From Sediminicola sp963974715 (GTDB lineage Bacteria; Bacteroidota; Bacteroidia; Flavobacteriales; Flavobacteriaceae), in contig CAXBDK010000009.1 in assembly GCA_963974715.1 (NCBI GenBank), positions 186,001-250,000 on the forward strand: a stretch of 64,000 bases of DNA. The letters run 5' to 3'. Below are positions 7,982 to 17,920 of this stretch, in pieces. The notes beneath the pieces are model-generated. The model saw nothing but the letters and a program-made list of their open reading frames with translations, was not told the origin of the DNA and ran no database searches. Every line of letters starts with the position of its first letter. The first letter of the stretch is position 1. The position numbers were made by a program, and so were the translations under genes.

Positions 7982-9565
7982 ATGAAACATTTTTTGCTCA
8001 CAGCATTTCTGGCCGTTCCAATGTTGGTGTCATCCCAAATGATCGGCGGCCCCGATCGCAAACCTGGGGAAGGTGAGGGGCCGTATGACCGACTCATCAT
8101 TCGCGGTGTCAATGTAATCGATGGAACCGGCGGACCTCCGGGTGGTCCTTATGACGTTGTGGTTGAAAACAATAAGATTGTCGACGTTGTAGGGGTTGGG
8201 CTGCCACACCTTCCCATAGATGAATCCAAGCGGCCCAAGATCGGTACGGGCAATACAAAGGAAATAGATGCTACGGGCAAGTACCTTATGCCGGGCATCA
8301 TCGATCTTCATGTGCATACCGGTGGGGTGCCCAAGGCCCCAGAGGCCGAATATGTCTACAAACTGTGGATGGCCAATGGCATTACGACCGTGAGGGGGGT
8401 GCCGACCGGAGATCTTGAGTGGTCACTTAATGAACGGCGACGAAGTGCCGAAAATAAGATGGTGGCCCCTAGGATCGTTTCATTTCACCGCCCTGGAAAC
8501 GGTCTTGAATGGAAAGATCGTAACATTATCACTCCCGAGGATGCCAAGGAGTGGGTACGGTACGCCAAGAAAAAGGGAGTGGACGGCTTAAAATTGGGTT
8601 CTTTCCGTCCAGAGATCATGAAGGCACTGCTGGATGAGGCCAATTCCCTGGGTATGGGAAGCACTGCACACCTGGGACAGAACGGAGTGGGCCAGATGAA
8701 CGCCCTGGATGCAGCTAGATTGGGACTTACGGGGATGACCCATTTTTACGGACTGTTCGAATCCATGTACGAAAACAATTCCCTGCAGCCCTATCCATTG
8801 GATATCAATTCACGTGATGAGCAGCACCGTTTCGGGCAAGTGGCCCGTCAGTGGGATCTGGTAAAACCGGGGAGCGAAAAATGGAACGCCCTCTTGGACG
8901 AATTTTTGGAATTGGATTTCTATATCAACCCTACCATGACCATCTATTCTGCCGGTAGGGACGTGATGCGTGCCAGAAATGCCGACTGGCACGAAAAGTA
9001 TACCTTGCCCACACAGATGGATTTCTTTGCGCCCAGTCGTCTGAACCATGGTGCCTATTGGTTCGATTGGACCACGGAGGACGAAGTGGAATGGAGGAAC
9101 TATTACCGGGTATGGATGCAGTTCCTGAACGAATATAAAAATAAAGGGGGAAAGGTGACCGTAGGATCCGATTCAGGCTTTATCTACCAACTATATGGCT
9201 TCGGGACCGTTTTGGAACTGGAAATGTTGCAGGAAGCGGGGTTCCATCCCCTTGAGGTAATCCGTGCGGCTACAATGCACAGTGCCGAGGAAATATTCAA
9301 ACCATTGAAAAAACCCATTGAATATGGCGTGATCCGTCCCGGTCTTTTGGCCGATATGATCATAGTGGACGAAAACCCGCTACAGAACCTTAAGGTACTC
9401 TACGGCACCGGTGCAGTCCGCCTCAACGACGAAACCGGGAAGGTGGAAAGGGTCGGCGGAGTGGAGATCACCATAAAGGACGGGATCGTGTACGACGCCA
9501 AACAATTATTACGGGATGTAGAGGCCATGGTAAAGAAGCAAAAAGAGGAGAGGGCCGGTAAATGA
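7982..9565 (+). CDS. Secreted amidohydrolase (imidazolonepropionase-like superfamily), copy 1
   Basis: 527 residues with an N-terminal signal peptide (hydrophobic run ending VSSQ). The amidohydrolase fold starts with the beta-sandwich strand YDRLIIRGVNVIDGTGG. The barrel follows with metal motif DLHVHTGG (His110, His112), a later His in GSTAHLGQNG, another in GMTHFYG, and the metal Asp in VTVGSDSGFIYQLYGFG; the sandwich closes with RPGLLADMIIVDENPLQNL. Close in length and motifs to the amidohydrolase at 25183, so the two are paralogues bracketing the locus. Secreted members of this superfamily often act as prolidase-like or acyl-peptide hydrolases on short peptides. That fits the S9 and S10 peptidases and proline dehydrogenase nearby, but the substrate is inferred. 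First gene of the plus-strand run. Confidence 0.85.
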   Translation: MKHFLLTAFLAVPMLVSSQMIGGPDRKPGEGEGPYDRLIIRGVNVIDGTGGPPGGPYDVVVENNKIVDVVGVGLPHLPIDESKRPKIGTGNTKEIDATGKYLMPGIIDLHVHTGGVPKAPEAEYVYKLWMANGITTVRGVPTGDLEWSLNERRRSAENKMVAPRIVSFHRPGNGLEWKDRNIITPEDAKEWVRYAKKKGVDGLKLGSFRPEIMKALLDEANSLGMGSTAHLGQNGVGQMNALDAARLGLTGMTHFYGLFESMYENNSLQPYPLDINSRDEQHRFGQVARQWDLVKPGSEKWNALLDEFLELDFYINPTMTIYSAGRDVMRARNADWHEKYTLPTQMDFFAPSRLNHGAYWFDWTTEDEVEWRNYYRVWMQFLNEYKNKGGKVTVGSDSGFIYQLYGFGTVLELEMLQEAGFHPLEVIRAATMHSAEEIFKPLKKPIEYGVIRPGLLADMIIVDENPLQNLKVLYGTGAVRLNDETGKVERVGGVEITIKDGIVYDAKQLLRDVEAMVKKQKEERAGK

Positions 9566-9845
9566 CCTGACCTTTGCTTTTTTGATGATCGGCCCGTTCT
9601 GTCCGAAAGTGCATTACGGGCCGTATTATCTATTTGGTACATTCCTTTGACCGGTATTGTCCTGCAATGCCACCATTACTAAACATTATTTTTTGTTGGG
9701 AAACCGGATAGGCCGAACGGTCAAATGTTCGGAAAAACCTGATCCCGACCGTCACCCATTAAACCAATCTGTACAACTAATCATTAAACGGTTTCACCGC
9801 GTCCGATCAAGCTTAAAGGCCGTTTTTACATTAACCCACTATCAT

Positions 9846-12800
9846 ATGAAAAACCATCTTCTTTTTAGTTTGCTGCTCTGTCTGTACCTAACATCGACAC
9901 ATTCACAGAAAAGGTCGCGAACATCCCCTATCGACGAAAAATGGTATGAATCGCTTACCTACCGAAATATAGGCCCCTTTCGCGGGGGGCGTTCCACCAC
10001 GGTGACCGGCGTTCCCGGGCAACTTTTTACCTATTATATGGGTACCACCGGGGGCGGGGTATGGAAAACGATGGATGGGGGTACCTCATGGCAGAACATA
10101 TCGGACGGTTATTTTAATACCACTGGTATAGGCGATGTTACCGTGGCACCCTCCGATCCCAATATAATATATGTAGGATCTGGTGAAGGGCCGGTACGTG
10201 GGGTGAAGACTTCACATGGTGACGGGGTCTATAAATCTACCGATGCCGGGGAGACATGGACCCATATGGGACTGGCGGCCACTAGGCATATCAGTAGGGT
10301 GTACGTGCACCCAAAGAACCCGGACAGGGTCTATGTGGCCGCCCAGGGAAACCCTTGGGGCCCCAATGAGGAACGGGGGATCTATATGTCCAACGATGGA
10401 GGAAAAAATTGGCAAAAAATTCTGTACGTAAACGAGAATTCGGGTATTGCGGACCTTACGGTGGATTCCACCAACCCAGATATTATGATGGCAACTTCTT
10501 GGGATTTTAACCGAAAGCCCTGGGTAGTACAGAGCGGGGGACCGGGAAGTAGGGTATTCAAGACTACGGACGGCGGTTTGAACTGGAAAGAAATTACCAA
10601 AGGCCTGCCCAAACTAAAAGGAAAAATGGGCATTTCCATATCCCCTGCAAATCCAAAAATTGTGTATATGGCCATCGAGGCCATCGGAAAGGAGGGCGGT
10701 GTATACCGTTCCACGGATGCCGGTGAAAGTTTTGTGCAGACTTCCAACGATCCCACTACCTATGCACGGGCGTGGTATTATATGCACATTATTGCGGATC
10801 CCTCGGATGAAAATGAGCTGTGGGTATTGAACAGCAGCGCCATGAAATCGATCGATGGGGGCAAGACCTTTTCGGGAATGCGCGGCAGCCATGTGGACCA
10901 CCATGACATGTGGATCTCCCCTGTAGACAGCAATAATATGATCAACGGCAATGATGGCGGCGGCTCCGTCACCTACAATGGAGGAAAGACCTGGTCCACT
11001 TTAATGAACCAGCCCACGGGGCAGTTCTATCGTGTGATCACGGATAACGGCCATCCCTATAGGGTCTATTCCGGACAACAGGACAACAGCTCCATTGTGA
11101 TCGATAGCCGGGTGGCCGATGACGGGATAGGGGAGATGCACTGGGACGTGATCAGGGCAGGGGAATCGGCAACCGTGGCCGTGGACCCCAACAATCCCAG
11201 GTATGTGTACTCCACCTATTTCGCCGGCAATTTTATAGAGTGGGACCGTGATATCGACAACAGCCGTATGGTACGGCCCTATCCGGAAAGGGTTAGCGGC
11301 GAGCAGCCAAAAAACCTTAAATACCGGGCCAATTGGAACGGGCCCGTGATCGTGTCCCCCCATGATCCGAACGTCATCTATTACGGCTCCCAATTTATGA
11401 TGAAATCCGTAGATCGTGGTGTCAACTGGGAAGTGATAAGCCAAGATCTAACGCGAAACGATAAGGAACATCAAGGTAAAGGTGGAATTCCCATTTCCAA
11501 CGAGCAGATCACGGCAGAAAGTTATAACAACATATTCAATATCGAGGAATCCCCGTTAAGGGAGGGCGTAATCTGGGTAGGGTCCGATGACGGCCTGGTG
11601 CACCTGTCGCAAGATGGCGGGAAAACATGGAACAATGTAACCCCGGAGGGATTGAAAGAGAGCATCATAAACGTGGTGGAACCTTCCCCCCACGATGCGG
11701 CTACTGCCTATATAGCCGTGGCCGGGTACAAGATGAACGATTTTGCCCCGCATATTTACAGGACCGATGACTATGGTGCCTCCTGGAAGAAGATTGTGAA
11801 CGGCCTGCCCGACGATACCTTTGCCAGGACCGTACGGGAAGATCCCGATCGAAAGGGATTGCTCTACGCAGGTACCGAAACGGGAATTTTCGTTTCCTTC
11901 GATAACGGCGAAGTATGGCAGCGGCTCCAGAACAACCTTCCGGAAGTACCCATTACCGATATGAGGGTAAAACGCCAAGACCTGGTGGTAGCTACCCAGG
12001 GAAGGGCGCTTTGGATCTTGGACGACCTAACGCCCTTGCACCAAATTTCCGAAACGGTAGGGAAGACCGACTTCCACCTCTATAAACCTCGGGAAATCAA
12101 CACTGGTATTTCGGTCGCCTATAGCGTGGACAATGGGATGGGGCAGAACCCCTCCCCGAACCTACAGATCCATTATGTCCTTCAAAAGGAAGTTGGGGAA
12201 GGGGTGCCTATGTCCATTGAAATAGTGGATAAGGCCGGCAACGTAGTCTTTTCCGAATTCAGCGATCGGCCTGAGACCGAATGTTCCCCATGGTCCAGAC
12301 CAAAGTTAAAACGTACCGCCGGGGGACATATTTATGAATGGGATATGCGCGTAGGGATGTTCGACTGTATCAAGGAACTGGTCGCCACCCAGCGTAATCT
12401 AAGTGCCTATAATGCCCCACCAGGGGAATATAAGGTACGTCTGACCGTGGGAGAAAGTATGCAGGAGCAAAATTTTACCATCAAGATACATCCCGGTATA
12501 GAAGAAAACATAGCGAACGCGGCCCAGGAATACGCCGAGCTCGACCGTTTATCCGCCTCCCTGTACAAGGGCGCAACGGAAATGTCCAAAGGGGTTCGGA
12601 CGCTTCGCAATATACAGCGCCAATTGGATTTTATTTTGGATGTTGCTACGGACCAGACGTTAAAGGACAAAGGCAAGGACCTGAACAATACCATGGAGGA
12701 ATGGATATCACATATCTTACAGAAAGAATTGCGCACTTCACAGCACAACTATCAATTTGAGGCGCGGCTCCTGATAAAATTCAAGGATCTTTTGGGCCAA

Positions 12801-12971
12801 ATGGGACGGGGGAACATTCCTGTGACCGCTGGTTCCAAGGAGGTGACCAAAGACTATCTGGACCAATGGGCCACCCTTGCCACACAATTGGAAAAAATTA
12901 AGAATACCGAAGTTGCCCAATATAATGCAAGGTTAAAGCAAGCCGGTCTGCCGGAAATTTACATGCCTTGA
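9846..12971 (+). CDS. Secreted Asp-box/BNR beta-propeller protein (VPS10/sortilin-like)
   Basis: 1041 residues. ATG 9846 is chosen because it opens a signal peptide (MKNHLLFSLLLCLYLTSTHSQ); the frame extends upstream to 9657 but without a plausible start context. At least nine Asp-box motifs of the S-x-D-x-G-x-T-W type are visible (STDAGETW, SNDGGKNW, TTDGGLNW, SIDGGKTF, SVDRGVNW, SQDGGKTW, TDDYGASW and others), spread over the first ~750 residues and implying one or two large propellers. The last ~150 residues look helical (LSASLYKGATEMSKGVRTL). Proteins of this build are labelled glycosyl hydrolase or VPS10-domain in databases, but catalytic residues are not obvious. In this locus a peptide-binding or peptidase-assisting role seems more likely than sugar hydrolysis; that is inference. 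Confidence 0.8.
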   Translation: MKNHLLFSLLLCLYLTSTHSQKRSRTSPIDEKWYESLTYRNIGPFRGGRSTTVTGVPGQLFTYYMGTTGGGVWKTMDGGTSWQNISDGYFNTTGIGDVTVAPSDPNIIYVGSGEGPVRGVKTSHGDGVYKSTDAGETWTHMGLAATRHISRVYVHPKNPDRVYVAAQGNPWGPNEERGIYMSNDGGKNWQKILYVNENSGIADLTVDSTNPDIMMATSWDFNRKPWVVQSGGPGSRVFKTTDGGLNWKEITKGLPKLKGKMGISISPANPKIVYMAIEAIGKEGGVYRSTDAGESFVQTSNDPTTYARAWYYMHIIADPSDENELWVLNSSAMKSIDGGKTFSGMRGSHVDHHDMWISPVDSNNMINGNDGGGSVTYNGGKTWSTLMNQPTGQFYRVITDNGHPYRVYSGQQDNSSIVIDSRVADDGIGEMHWDVIRAGESATVAVDPNNPRYVYSTYFAGNFIEWDRDIDNSRMVRPYPERVSGEQPKNLKYRANWNGPVIVSPHDPNVIYYGSQFMMKSVDRGVNWEVISQDLTRNDKEHQGKGGIPISNEQITAESYNNIFNIEESPLREGVIWVGSDDGLVHLSQDGGKTWNNVTPEGLKESIINVVEPSPHDAATAYIAVAGYKMNDFAPHIYRTDDYGASWKKIVNGLPDDTFARTVREDPDRKGLLYAGTETGIFVSFDNGEVWQRLQNNLPEVPITDMRVKRQDLVVATQGRALWILDDLTPLHQISETVGKTDFHLYKPREINTGISVAYSVDNGMGQNPSPNLQIHYVLQKEVGEGVPMSIEIVDKAGNVVFSEFSDRPETECSPWSRPKLKRTAGGHIYEWDMRVGMFDCIKELVATQRNLSAYNAPPGEYKVRLTVGESMQEQNFTIKIHPGIEENIANAAQEYAELDRLSASLYKGATEMSKGVRTLRNIQRQLDFILDVATDQTLKDKGKDLNNTMEEWISHILQKELRTSQHNYQFEARLLIKFKDLLGQMGRGNIPVTAGSKEVTKDYLDQWATLATQLEKIKNTEVAQYNARLKQAGLPEIYMP

Positions 12972-13011
12972 TGGCGCTGAATGGGGATGGATAAAAAATA
13001 AATATTTTTTT

Positions 13012-13047
13012 TGTCACCCTTTTGGTCGCTTAACATAACTATATTTA
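13012..13047 (+). promoter_or_regulatory. Candidate promoter region of fecR (element copy 2)
   Basis: TGTCACCCTT (13012-13021) matches the element at 7657. A TTG at 13022-13024 and TATATTTA at 13040-13047 resemble the Bacteroidota -33/-7 pair (TTG / TAnnTTTG) with a short 15-nt gap and one mismatch. The stretch lies about 20 bp before the fecR start, the right place for a promoter. Either an ECF or a housekeeping reading is possible. Confidence 0.35.
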
Positions 13048-13066
13048 GTAAGTACTTGCAAACAAT

Positions 13067-14212
13067 ATGTGTATGTCCGCCGAAGAAGTTAGGTTAAAAT
13101 ATATTTTGGAAAAGATCAAGGCCTCCGGGAAACTGGACCCGGAGGATATGATCGGACTGACTTCAGCGGAGAGGGATTTGGTACATGAGCTTTTTAAGGA
13201 AGGCTTGGTAAAGGAATCGGCTGCGTTTATGGAGGATATGGACCTTGACCGGGAATGGGGAAACCTTACAAAAGAACTGGAAAGGCCCGTTGTTCCCCTC
13301 TGGAAACCCATCCTAAAATATGCGGCCATTTTCATTGGAGTGTTCGCGATCACGTATTTCTTTCAGATGAAGGAAATGCCCATGCCGAAGGTTGAGGTAG
13401 TAGAGGATTTCATAAAATTAAGGACCGGGCAGAACAGGGTACAGTTGATCGATCAGCAGCAGACAATGGAAATCGTATCTGCTTCGGGCGTGGTCATCGG
13501 GAAACAGGAAGGGAATAAGATCAGTTACAGTCCGGATTCCAAAATTGACGAAATTACATATAACGAACTGGACGTTCCCAATGGAAAGATGTTCAATGTG
13601 GAACTGTCCGATGGCACCTTGGTCCATTTAAATTCCGGTACCAAGCTAAGGTATCCCGTAAAGTTCCTAAAAGGGCAAAAAAGGGAAGTTTTTGTGGACG
13701 GAGAGGCCTATTTTGATGTGGCCAAGGATAAGGACCACCCCTTTATAGTCAATGCCGATGATGTGGCGGTGACCGTTTTGGGCACTAAATTCAATGTTTC
13801 CTCGTACAAGGACGACTCGGAAATTACGACGGTATTGGTGGAAGGGTCCGTTAACATGACCAATTCGGTCGTGCCAGGAGATAACCTGCTCGTTCCGGGC
13901 ATGAAGGGGTCTTGGCATAAAACGGCCCATTCCACTAAATTGGAGAAAGTGGACACGGCACATTATATAGGCTGGATCAAGGGGGAGCTTATTTTCAGGA
14001 ACGCCACTTTTGGGAATATGGAAAGGACCCTGGAGCGCAAGTATAATGTTGATATAGATAATAGTAACAAGGAATTGGAGGGGAAGATTTTAACGGCCAG
14101 TTTCAATTCCAAAATAGAAAGTATTCAGGATGTGTTGAACGCCCTTCGGGAAATACAGCCGTTCGATTATACGATAACCGACCAACATATACAGATACAA
14201 ACCCAAAAGTAA
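13067..14212 (+). CDS. FecR family anti-sigma factor
   Basis: 381 residues (379 if ATG 13073 is used). The N-terminal ~80 residues form the cytoplasmic sigma-binding part. One membrane helix follows (ILKYAAIFIGVFAITYFF, about residues 84-101). The periplasmic FecR domain has GKMFNVELSDGTLVHLNSGTKL, REVFVDGEAYFDVAKDKDHPF and VTVLGTKFNVSSY. The C-terminal DUF4974-type segment is GELIFRNATFGNMERTLERKYNV. It holds an ECF sigma factor at the membrane until a loaded TonB transducer signals. Its partner transducer is the STN-containing SusC directly downstream; the likely sigma partner is the minus-strand gene at 7014. In most Bacteroidota loci sigma and FecR are adjacent, so the separation is unusual. 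Confidence 0.92.
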   Translation: MCMSAEEVRLKYILEKIKASGKLDPEDMIGLTSAERDLVHELFKEGLVKESAAFMEDMDLDREWGNLTKELERPVVPLWKPILKYAAIFIGVFAITYFFQMKEMPMPKVEVVEDFIKLRTGQNRVQLIDQQQTMEIVSASGVVIGKQEGNKISYSPDSKIDEITYNELDVPNGKMFNVELSDGTLVHLNSGTKLRYPVKFLKGQKREVFVDGEAYFDVAKDKDHPFIVNADDVAVTVLGTKFNVSSYKDDSEITTVLVEGSVNMTNSVVPGDNLLVPGMKGSWHKTAHSTKLEKVDTAHYIGWIKGELIFRNATFGNMERTLERKYNVDIDNSNKELEGKILTASFNSKIESIQDVLNALREIQPFDYTITDQHIQIQTQK

Positions 14213-14338
14213 GGCCTATGACATGAACTTTTAGCGTGCCAAATTCAAAAAAAATCGGGAAATGGGCCAACATTCCCCGATACTATGAATTTGTGAATTA
14301 AACATTGTAACCACAACGATTTAAATCAACCCAAAATT

Positions 14339-17300
14339 ATGAAAAAAATTGATACCAGAGACGTACCATCCTGGAGTTTCCCTAAAATTGACCTAAAAAT
14401 GAAACTCACCGTCCTCTTTTTAGTCGTTTCGTTTTTGAATATCCAAGCCAACCCCAATTCCTTTAAGGATGATTTATTGACGTTAAACCTGGAGAAGGTA
14501 AGTGTGGCGAAGGCATTCGAAGAAATCGAGGCAATTTCGGATTACAGATTTTTGTTCGAGGGCAAACAGATTTCCCTGGATAGAAAAATTACTTTAAAAC
14601 TGGAAAGGAAAAATATTACCGAGGTGCTGGATGTGCTCTTTAAGGGCACCGATATCATTTACAAGATAAAGGGAAGACAGGTAGTGCTCCTAAGGACCAC
14701 GATCAGTCCGTCGTCCCAGATACTGAACACCAACGCTACCTTGAACGCCATATTCCAACAAACGGTCTCGGGTGTTGTGCTGGACAATGAGGGACAGCCC
14801 ATGCCAGGGGCCAATGTACTGGAAAAGGGCACCACCAATGGTACCCAAACCGATTTTGACGGGAATTTTACCCTTGAAGTATCGGGAGACGCCATCTTGG
14901 TGATTTCCTATATCGGTTTCAATACCAAGGAAGTGGCGGTTGACAACCAAAGTACCCTGAACATTTCCCTAGAGGAAAATTCACAGCAATTGACAGAGGT
15001 GGTGGTAACCGCCATGGGTATTTCCAGGGAGAAAAAATCCTTGGGATATGCCACCCAGGAAGTGGACGGGGAGGACGTGAACAACGTGCCCACGGACAAC
15101 GTGGTAAACGCCCTTTCGGGTAAGGTGGCCGGGGTACAGATCAAGAACAATAGCAACCTTGGAGGATCCAGTAACGTGGTGATCAGGGGAAGTACTTCCC
15201 TTACGGGAAACAACCAGGCCCTCTTCGTGGTCGATGGGGTTCCGGTAAGCAATTCCAACTTTAACACCCAAGATCAACAAACCGGTTCCGGAGGGTTCGA
15301 TTATGGGAACTTGGCGTCCGACATCAACCCGAACGATATTAAATCCATCAACATACTAAAAGGTGCGGCGGCGACCGCCTTATACGGTTCACGTGCCACC
15401 AATGGGGCGGTGATCATCACCACCAAATCCGGTGCGGGCGCTAAAGGAAGTCCCACTGTGACGATCAATTCCTCGGCAACCATCGGTTTTATAGACAAAT
15501 CCACATGGCCCGACTTCCAATATGAGTACGGAACAGGATATGGCCCTCTTTATGGTCCAAATGGAAACGAGTTTTTCAATCGGAGCGATGTGGATGGTGA
15601 TGGGATAGAGGATCTGGTCACACCGGCTACGGCATATGGATCCTATGGTGCCCCGTTCGATCCCAGTTTATTGGTATACCAGTGGGACTCCTTTTACCTA
15701 GGTTCCCCCAATTATTTGGTGCCTACGCCATGGGAAGCCCCCAAGGACAAACTAATTTCATTTTTTGAGACACCCATCACCCTTACCAATAGTGTTTCTT
15801 TGGAAGGATCTGGCGATAGGGCAAATTATCGTATTTCCTACACCAAGTTCGATCAGGAAGGAATTATGCCGAACAGCAATATCTCCAGGGACAATATTGC
15901 GGTGAGCACCTCTTTTAATGTTTCCGAAAAACTACGGGCCTCGGCTACCGCCAATTATATAAAGACGGATGCCTTGGGAAGGAACAAGACAGGGAACGAA
16001 ACGGGTGCCAATGCCGGTAACCCGATCGCTTCCATGCGAAAATATTGGGCGATGAACGTTGGGATCCAAGAGTTGAAGGATGCCTATTTCAATACGGGGA
16101 CCAGTGTAGATCCCTTTATGGGGGGTACCATTGATAACCCCTATTGGACCGTTTATGAAAACTACCAGAACGATACCAGGGACAGGATCTTTGGCAACGC
16201 GGGTCTAAAATACGAATTCAACGATTGGCTGAACGTAGAGGGCAGGGTATCCCTTGACACTTATTCCTTTCTACAGGAAGAGCGTATGAACGAGGGTTCG
16301 GCAGGGGCCGTGGGCCTTTATACCAGGACCAATATCAACTTTACCGAAATGAACTATGACCTCATGTTGAATTTCAACAAACACGTCACGGAGAAATTGA
16401 ACATCAGTGGCGTACTTGGGGCCAATATCAGAAGGAACGATTTCAGTTCCATCCGTGCGTCCACCAATGGGGGCCTAGTCCTACCTGGATTGTTTTCCCT
16501 ATCCAATTCCGTAAACCTTCCCAATGCCCCGGTAGAAGTGCTTGAGCGCATAGGAGTGGACGGTTATTACGGATTGGCATCCTTTGGGTATGACAATTTC
16601 CTGTATTTGGATGTTACGGGCCGTTTCGACCATTCCTCTACCTTACCTGAGGAAAACAGCACTTACTTCTATCCTTCCGTCTCCACCAGCTTTATTTTCT
16701 CCAATTTGATGAAAACGGAGCTGCTATCTTTTGGAAAACTGCGATTGAACTATGCGGAAGTGGGCAGTTCGGCACCTGCCAACAGCCTTACGGATGTGCT
16801 CAACAAACCGACCCCCTTCGGATCTATACCGCTCTACGGGGTAAACAGTACCAAGAACAATGTGAACCTTTTGCCTGAAAGTACGCTCAGTGTGGAAGGG
16901 GGATTGGAACTGCGTTTCTTGAACAATAGGGTAGGGATCGATATGTCGGTCTATAAGACCAATTCAAGAGATCAGATCATTCCCGTGGCAATTTCGACCT
17001 CTACGGGCTATTCCTCCAAATTTGTGAACGCCGGTGAAATTGAGAATAAGGGTATCGAGATTGCCCTATCGGGTTCCATACTAAAGACCGATAGTTTCAG
17101 CTGGGATGTCAACCTTAACTGGGCCAAGAACCAGAGCGAGGTACTTTCCCTTTTCGAAGGCGGTACCAACCTTCAATTGGGCAGTGTTTCGGGCGTTACC
17201 ATCAACGCCACGGTAGGGGAACCATATGGTACGATCCAAGGAACGGATTTTATCTATCTGGATGGCAAAAGGGTCATCAACCAGACCACGGGCGAATACG

Positions 17301-17902
17301 AACGAACCACTACTTCCAACAATGTGATCGGTAACATTACCCCTGACTGGAACGGAGGTATTTCCAATGCCTTTAGGTACAAGAATTTCAACCTGAGCTT
17401 TTTGATCGATATACAAAAAGGTGGGGATGTACATTCTTCCGATATTGCCGTTGGTAACCGCTCCGGACTTTACAGCTATTCGGTAGGGCTGAACGACCTG
17501 GGCAATCCGATCCGAAATTCCCTGGCAGATGGCGGGGGAATCATTTTGAGCGGGGTTTCTCCCAGTGGGGAAGTCAATACGGTACGTACCCCAATGGACA
17601 ACTACAGGAACGCTACTGGAAGTGTAAAGGCACCGGCCGCTGCATTTGTGTTCGATGCTTCCTACGTGAAACTAAGGGAAGTGGCGTTAAGATATACCTT
17701 ACCAAAGATCAGTCTTATGGATAAGGTGGACATTAAATCCGTTAGAGTGGGCATTGTAGGGTCCAATTTGTGGATCATCCATAAAAACCTGCCCTTTGCA
17801 GATCCCGAAGGCGGTGTGAGTTCCGGAAACCTTCAGGGCTTCCAGAACGGTGTTTATCCTACGACCCGTGAATTGGGACTAAACGTGCAATTACAATTCT
17901 AA
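14339..17902 (+). CDS. SusC/RagA-type TonB-linked outer-membrane transducer with STN domain
   Basis: 1187 residues. After a long N-terminal leader (the hydrophobic signal begins at the internal MKLTVLFLVVSF) comes an STN domain (about residues 45-115, LNLEKVSVAKAFEEIEAISDY to KIKGRQVVLL). A carboxypeptidase-D-like plug extension follows (VSGVVLDNEGQPMPGANV, FDGNFTLEV), then the TonB plug (TEVVVTAMGISREKKSLGYA, VVIRGSTSLTGNNQALFVVDGVPV), a large beta-barrel and a terminal aromatic strand (LNVQLQF). The STN domain marks it as a signalling transporter that contacts FecR, encoded just upstream. It imports a ligand too large for porins, here probably oligopeptides given the peptidases downstream. 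The internal Met at residue 21 is an alternative start. Confidence 0.95.
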   Translation: MKKIDTRDVPSWSFPKIDLKMKLTVLFLVVSFLNIQANPNSFKDDLLTLNLEKVSVAKAFEEIEAISDYRFLFEGKQISLDRKITLKLERKNITEVLDVLFKGTDIIYKIKGRQVVLLRTTISPSSQILNTNATLNAIFQQTVSGVVLDNEGQPMPGANVLEKGTTNGTQTDFDGNFTLEVSGDAILVISYIGFNTKEVAVDNQSTLNISLEENSQQLTEVVVTAMGISREKKSLGYATQEVDGEDVNNVPTDNVVNALSGKVAGVQIKNNSNLGGSSNVVIRGSTSLTGNNQALFVVDGVPVSNSNFNTQDQQTGSGGFDYGNLASDINPNDIKSINILKGAAATALYGSRATNGAVIITTKSGAGAKGSPTVTINSSATIGFIDKSTWPDFQYEYGTGYGPLYGPNGNEFFNRSDVDGDGIEDLVTPATAYGSYGAPFDPSLLVYQWDSFYLGSPNYLVPTPWEAPKDKLISFFETPITLTNSVSLEGSGDRANYRISYTKFDQEGIMPNSNISRDNIAVSTSFNVSEKLRASATANYIKTDALGRNKTGNETGANAGNPIASMRKYWAMNVGIQELKDAYFNTGTSVDPFMGGTIDNPYWTVYENYQNDTRDRIFGNAGLKYEFNDWLNVEGRVSLDTYSFLQEERMNEGSAGAVGLYTRTNINFTEMNYDLMLNFNKHVTEKLNISGVLGANIRRNDFSSIRASTNGGLVLPGLFSLSNSVNLPNAPVEVLERIGVDGYYGLASFGYDNFLYLDVTGRFDHSSTLPEENSTYFYPSVSTSFIFSNLMKTELLSFGKLRLNYAEVGSSAPANSLTDVLNKPTPFGSIPLYGVNSTKNNVNLLPESTLSVEGGLELRFLNNRVGIDMSVYKTNSRDQIIPVAISTSTGYSSKFVNAGEIENKGIEIALSGSILKTDSFSWDVNLNWAKNQSEVLSLFEGGTNLQLGSVSGVTINATVGEPYGTIQGTDFIYLDGKRVINQTTGEYERTTTSNNVIGNITPDWNGGISNAFRYKNFNLSFLIDIQKGGDVHSSDIAVGNRSGLYSYSVGLNDLGNPIRNSLADGGGIILSGVSPSGEVNTVRTPMDNYRNATGSVKAPAAAFVFDASYVKLREVALRYTLPKISLMDKVDIKSVRVGIVGSNLWIIHKNLPFADPEGGVSSGNLQGFQNGVYPTTRELGLNVQLQF

Positions 17903-17920
17903 CCAAATATAGAAACTATT

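Noticed and set aside
9657..9845. 63-codon N-terminal extension of the Asp-box protein
   Set aside because: Basic, non-conserved-looking sequence ahead of an evident signal peptide at 9846.
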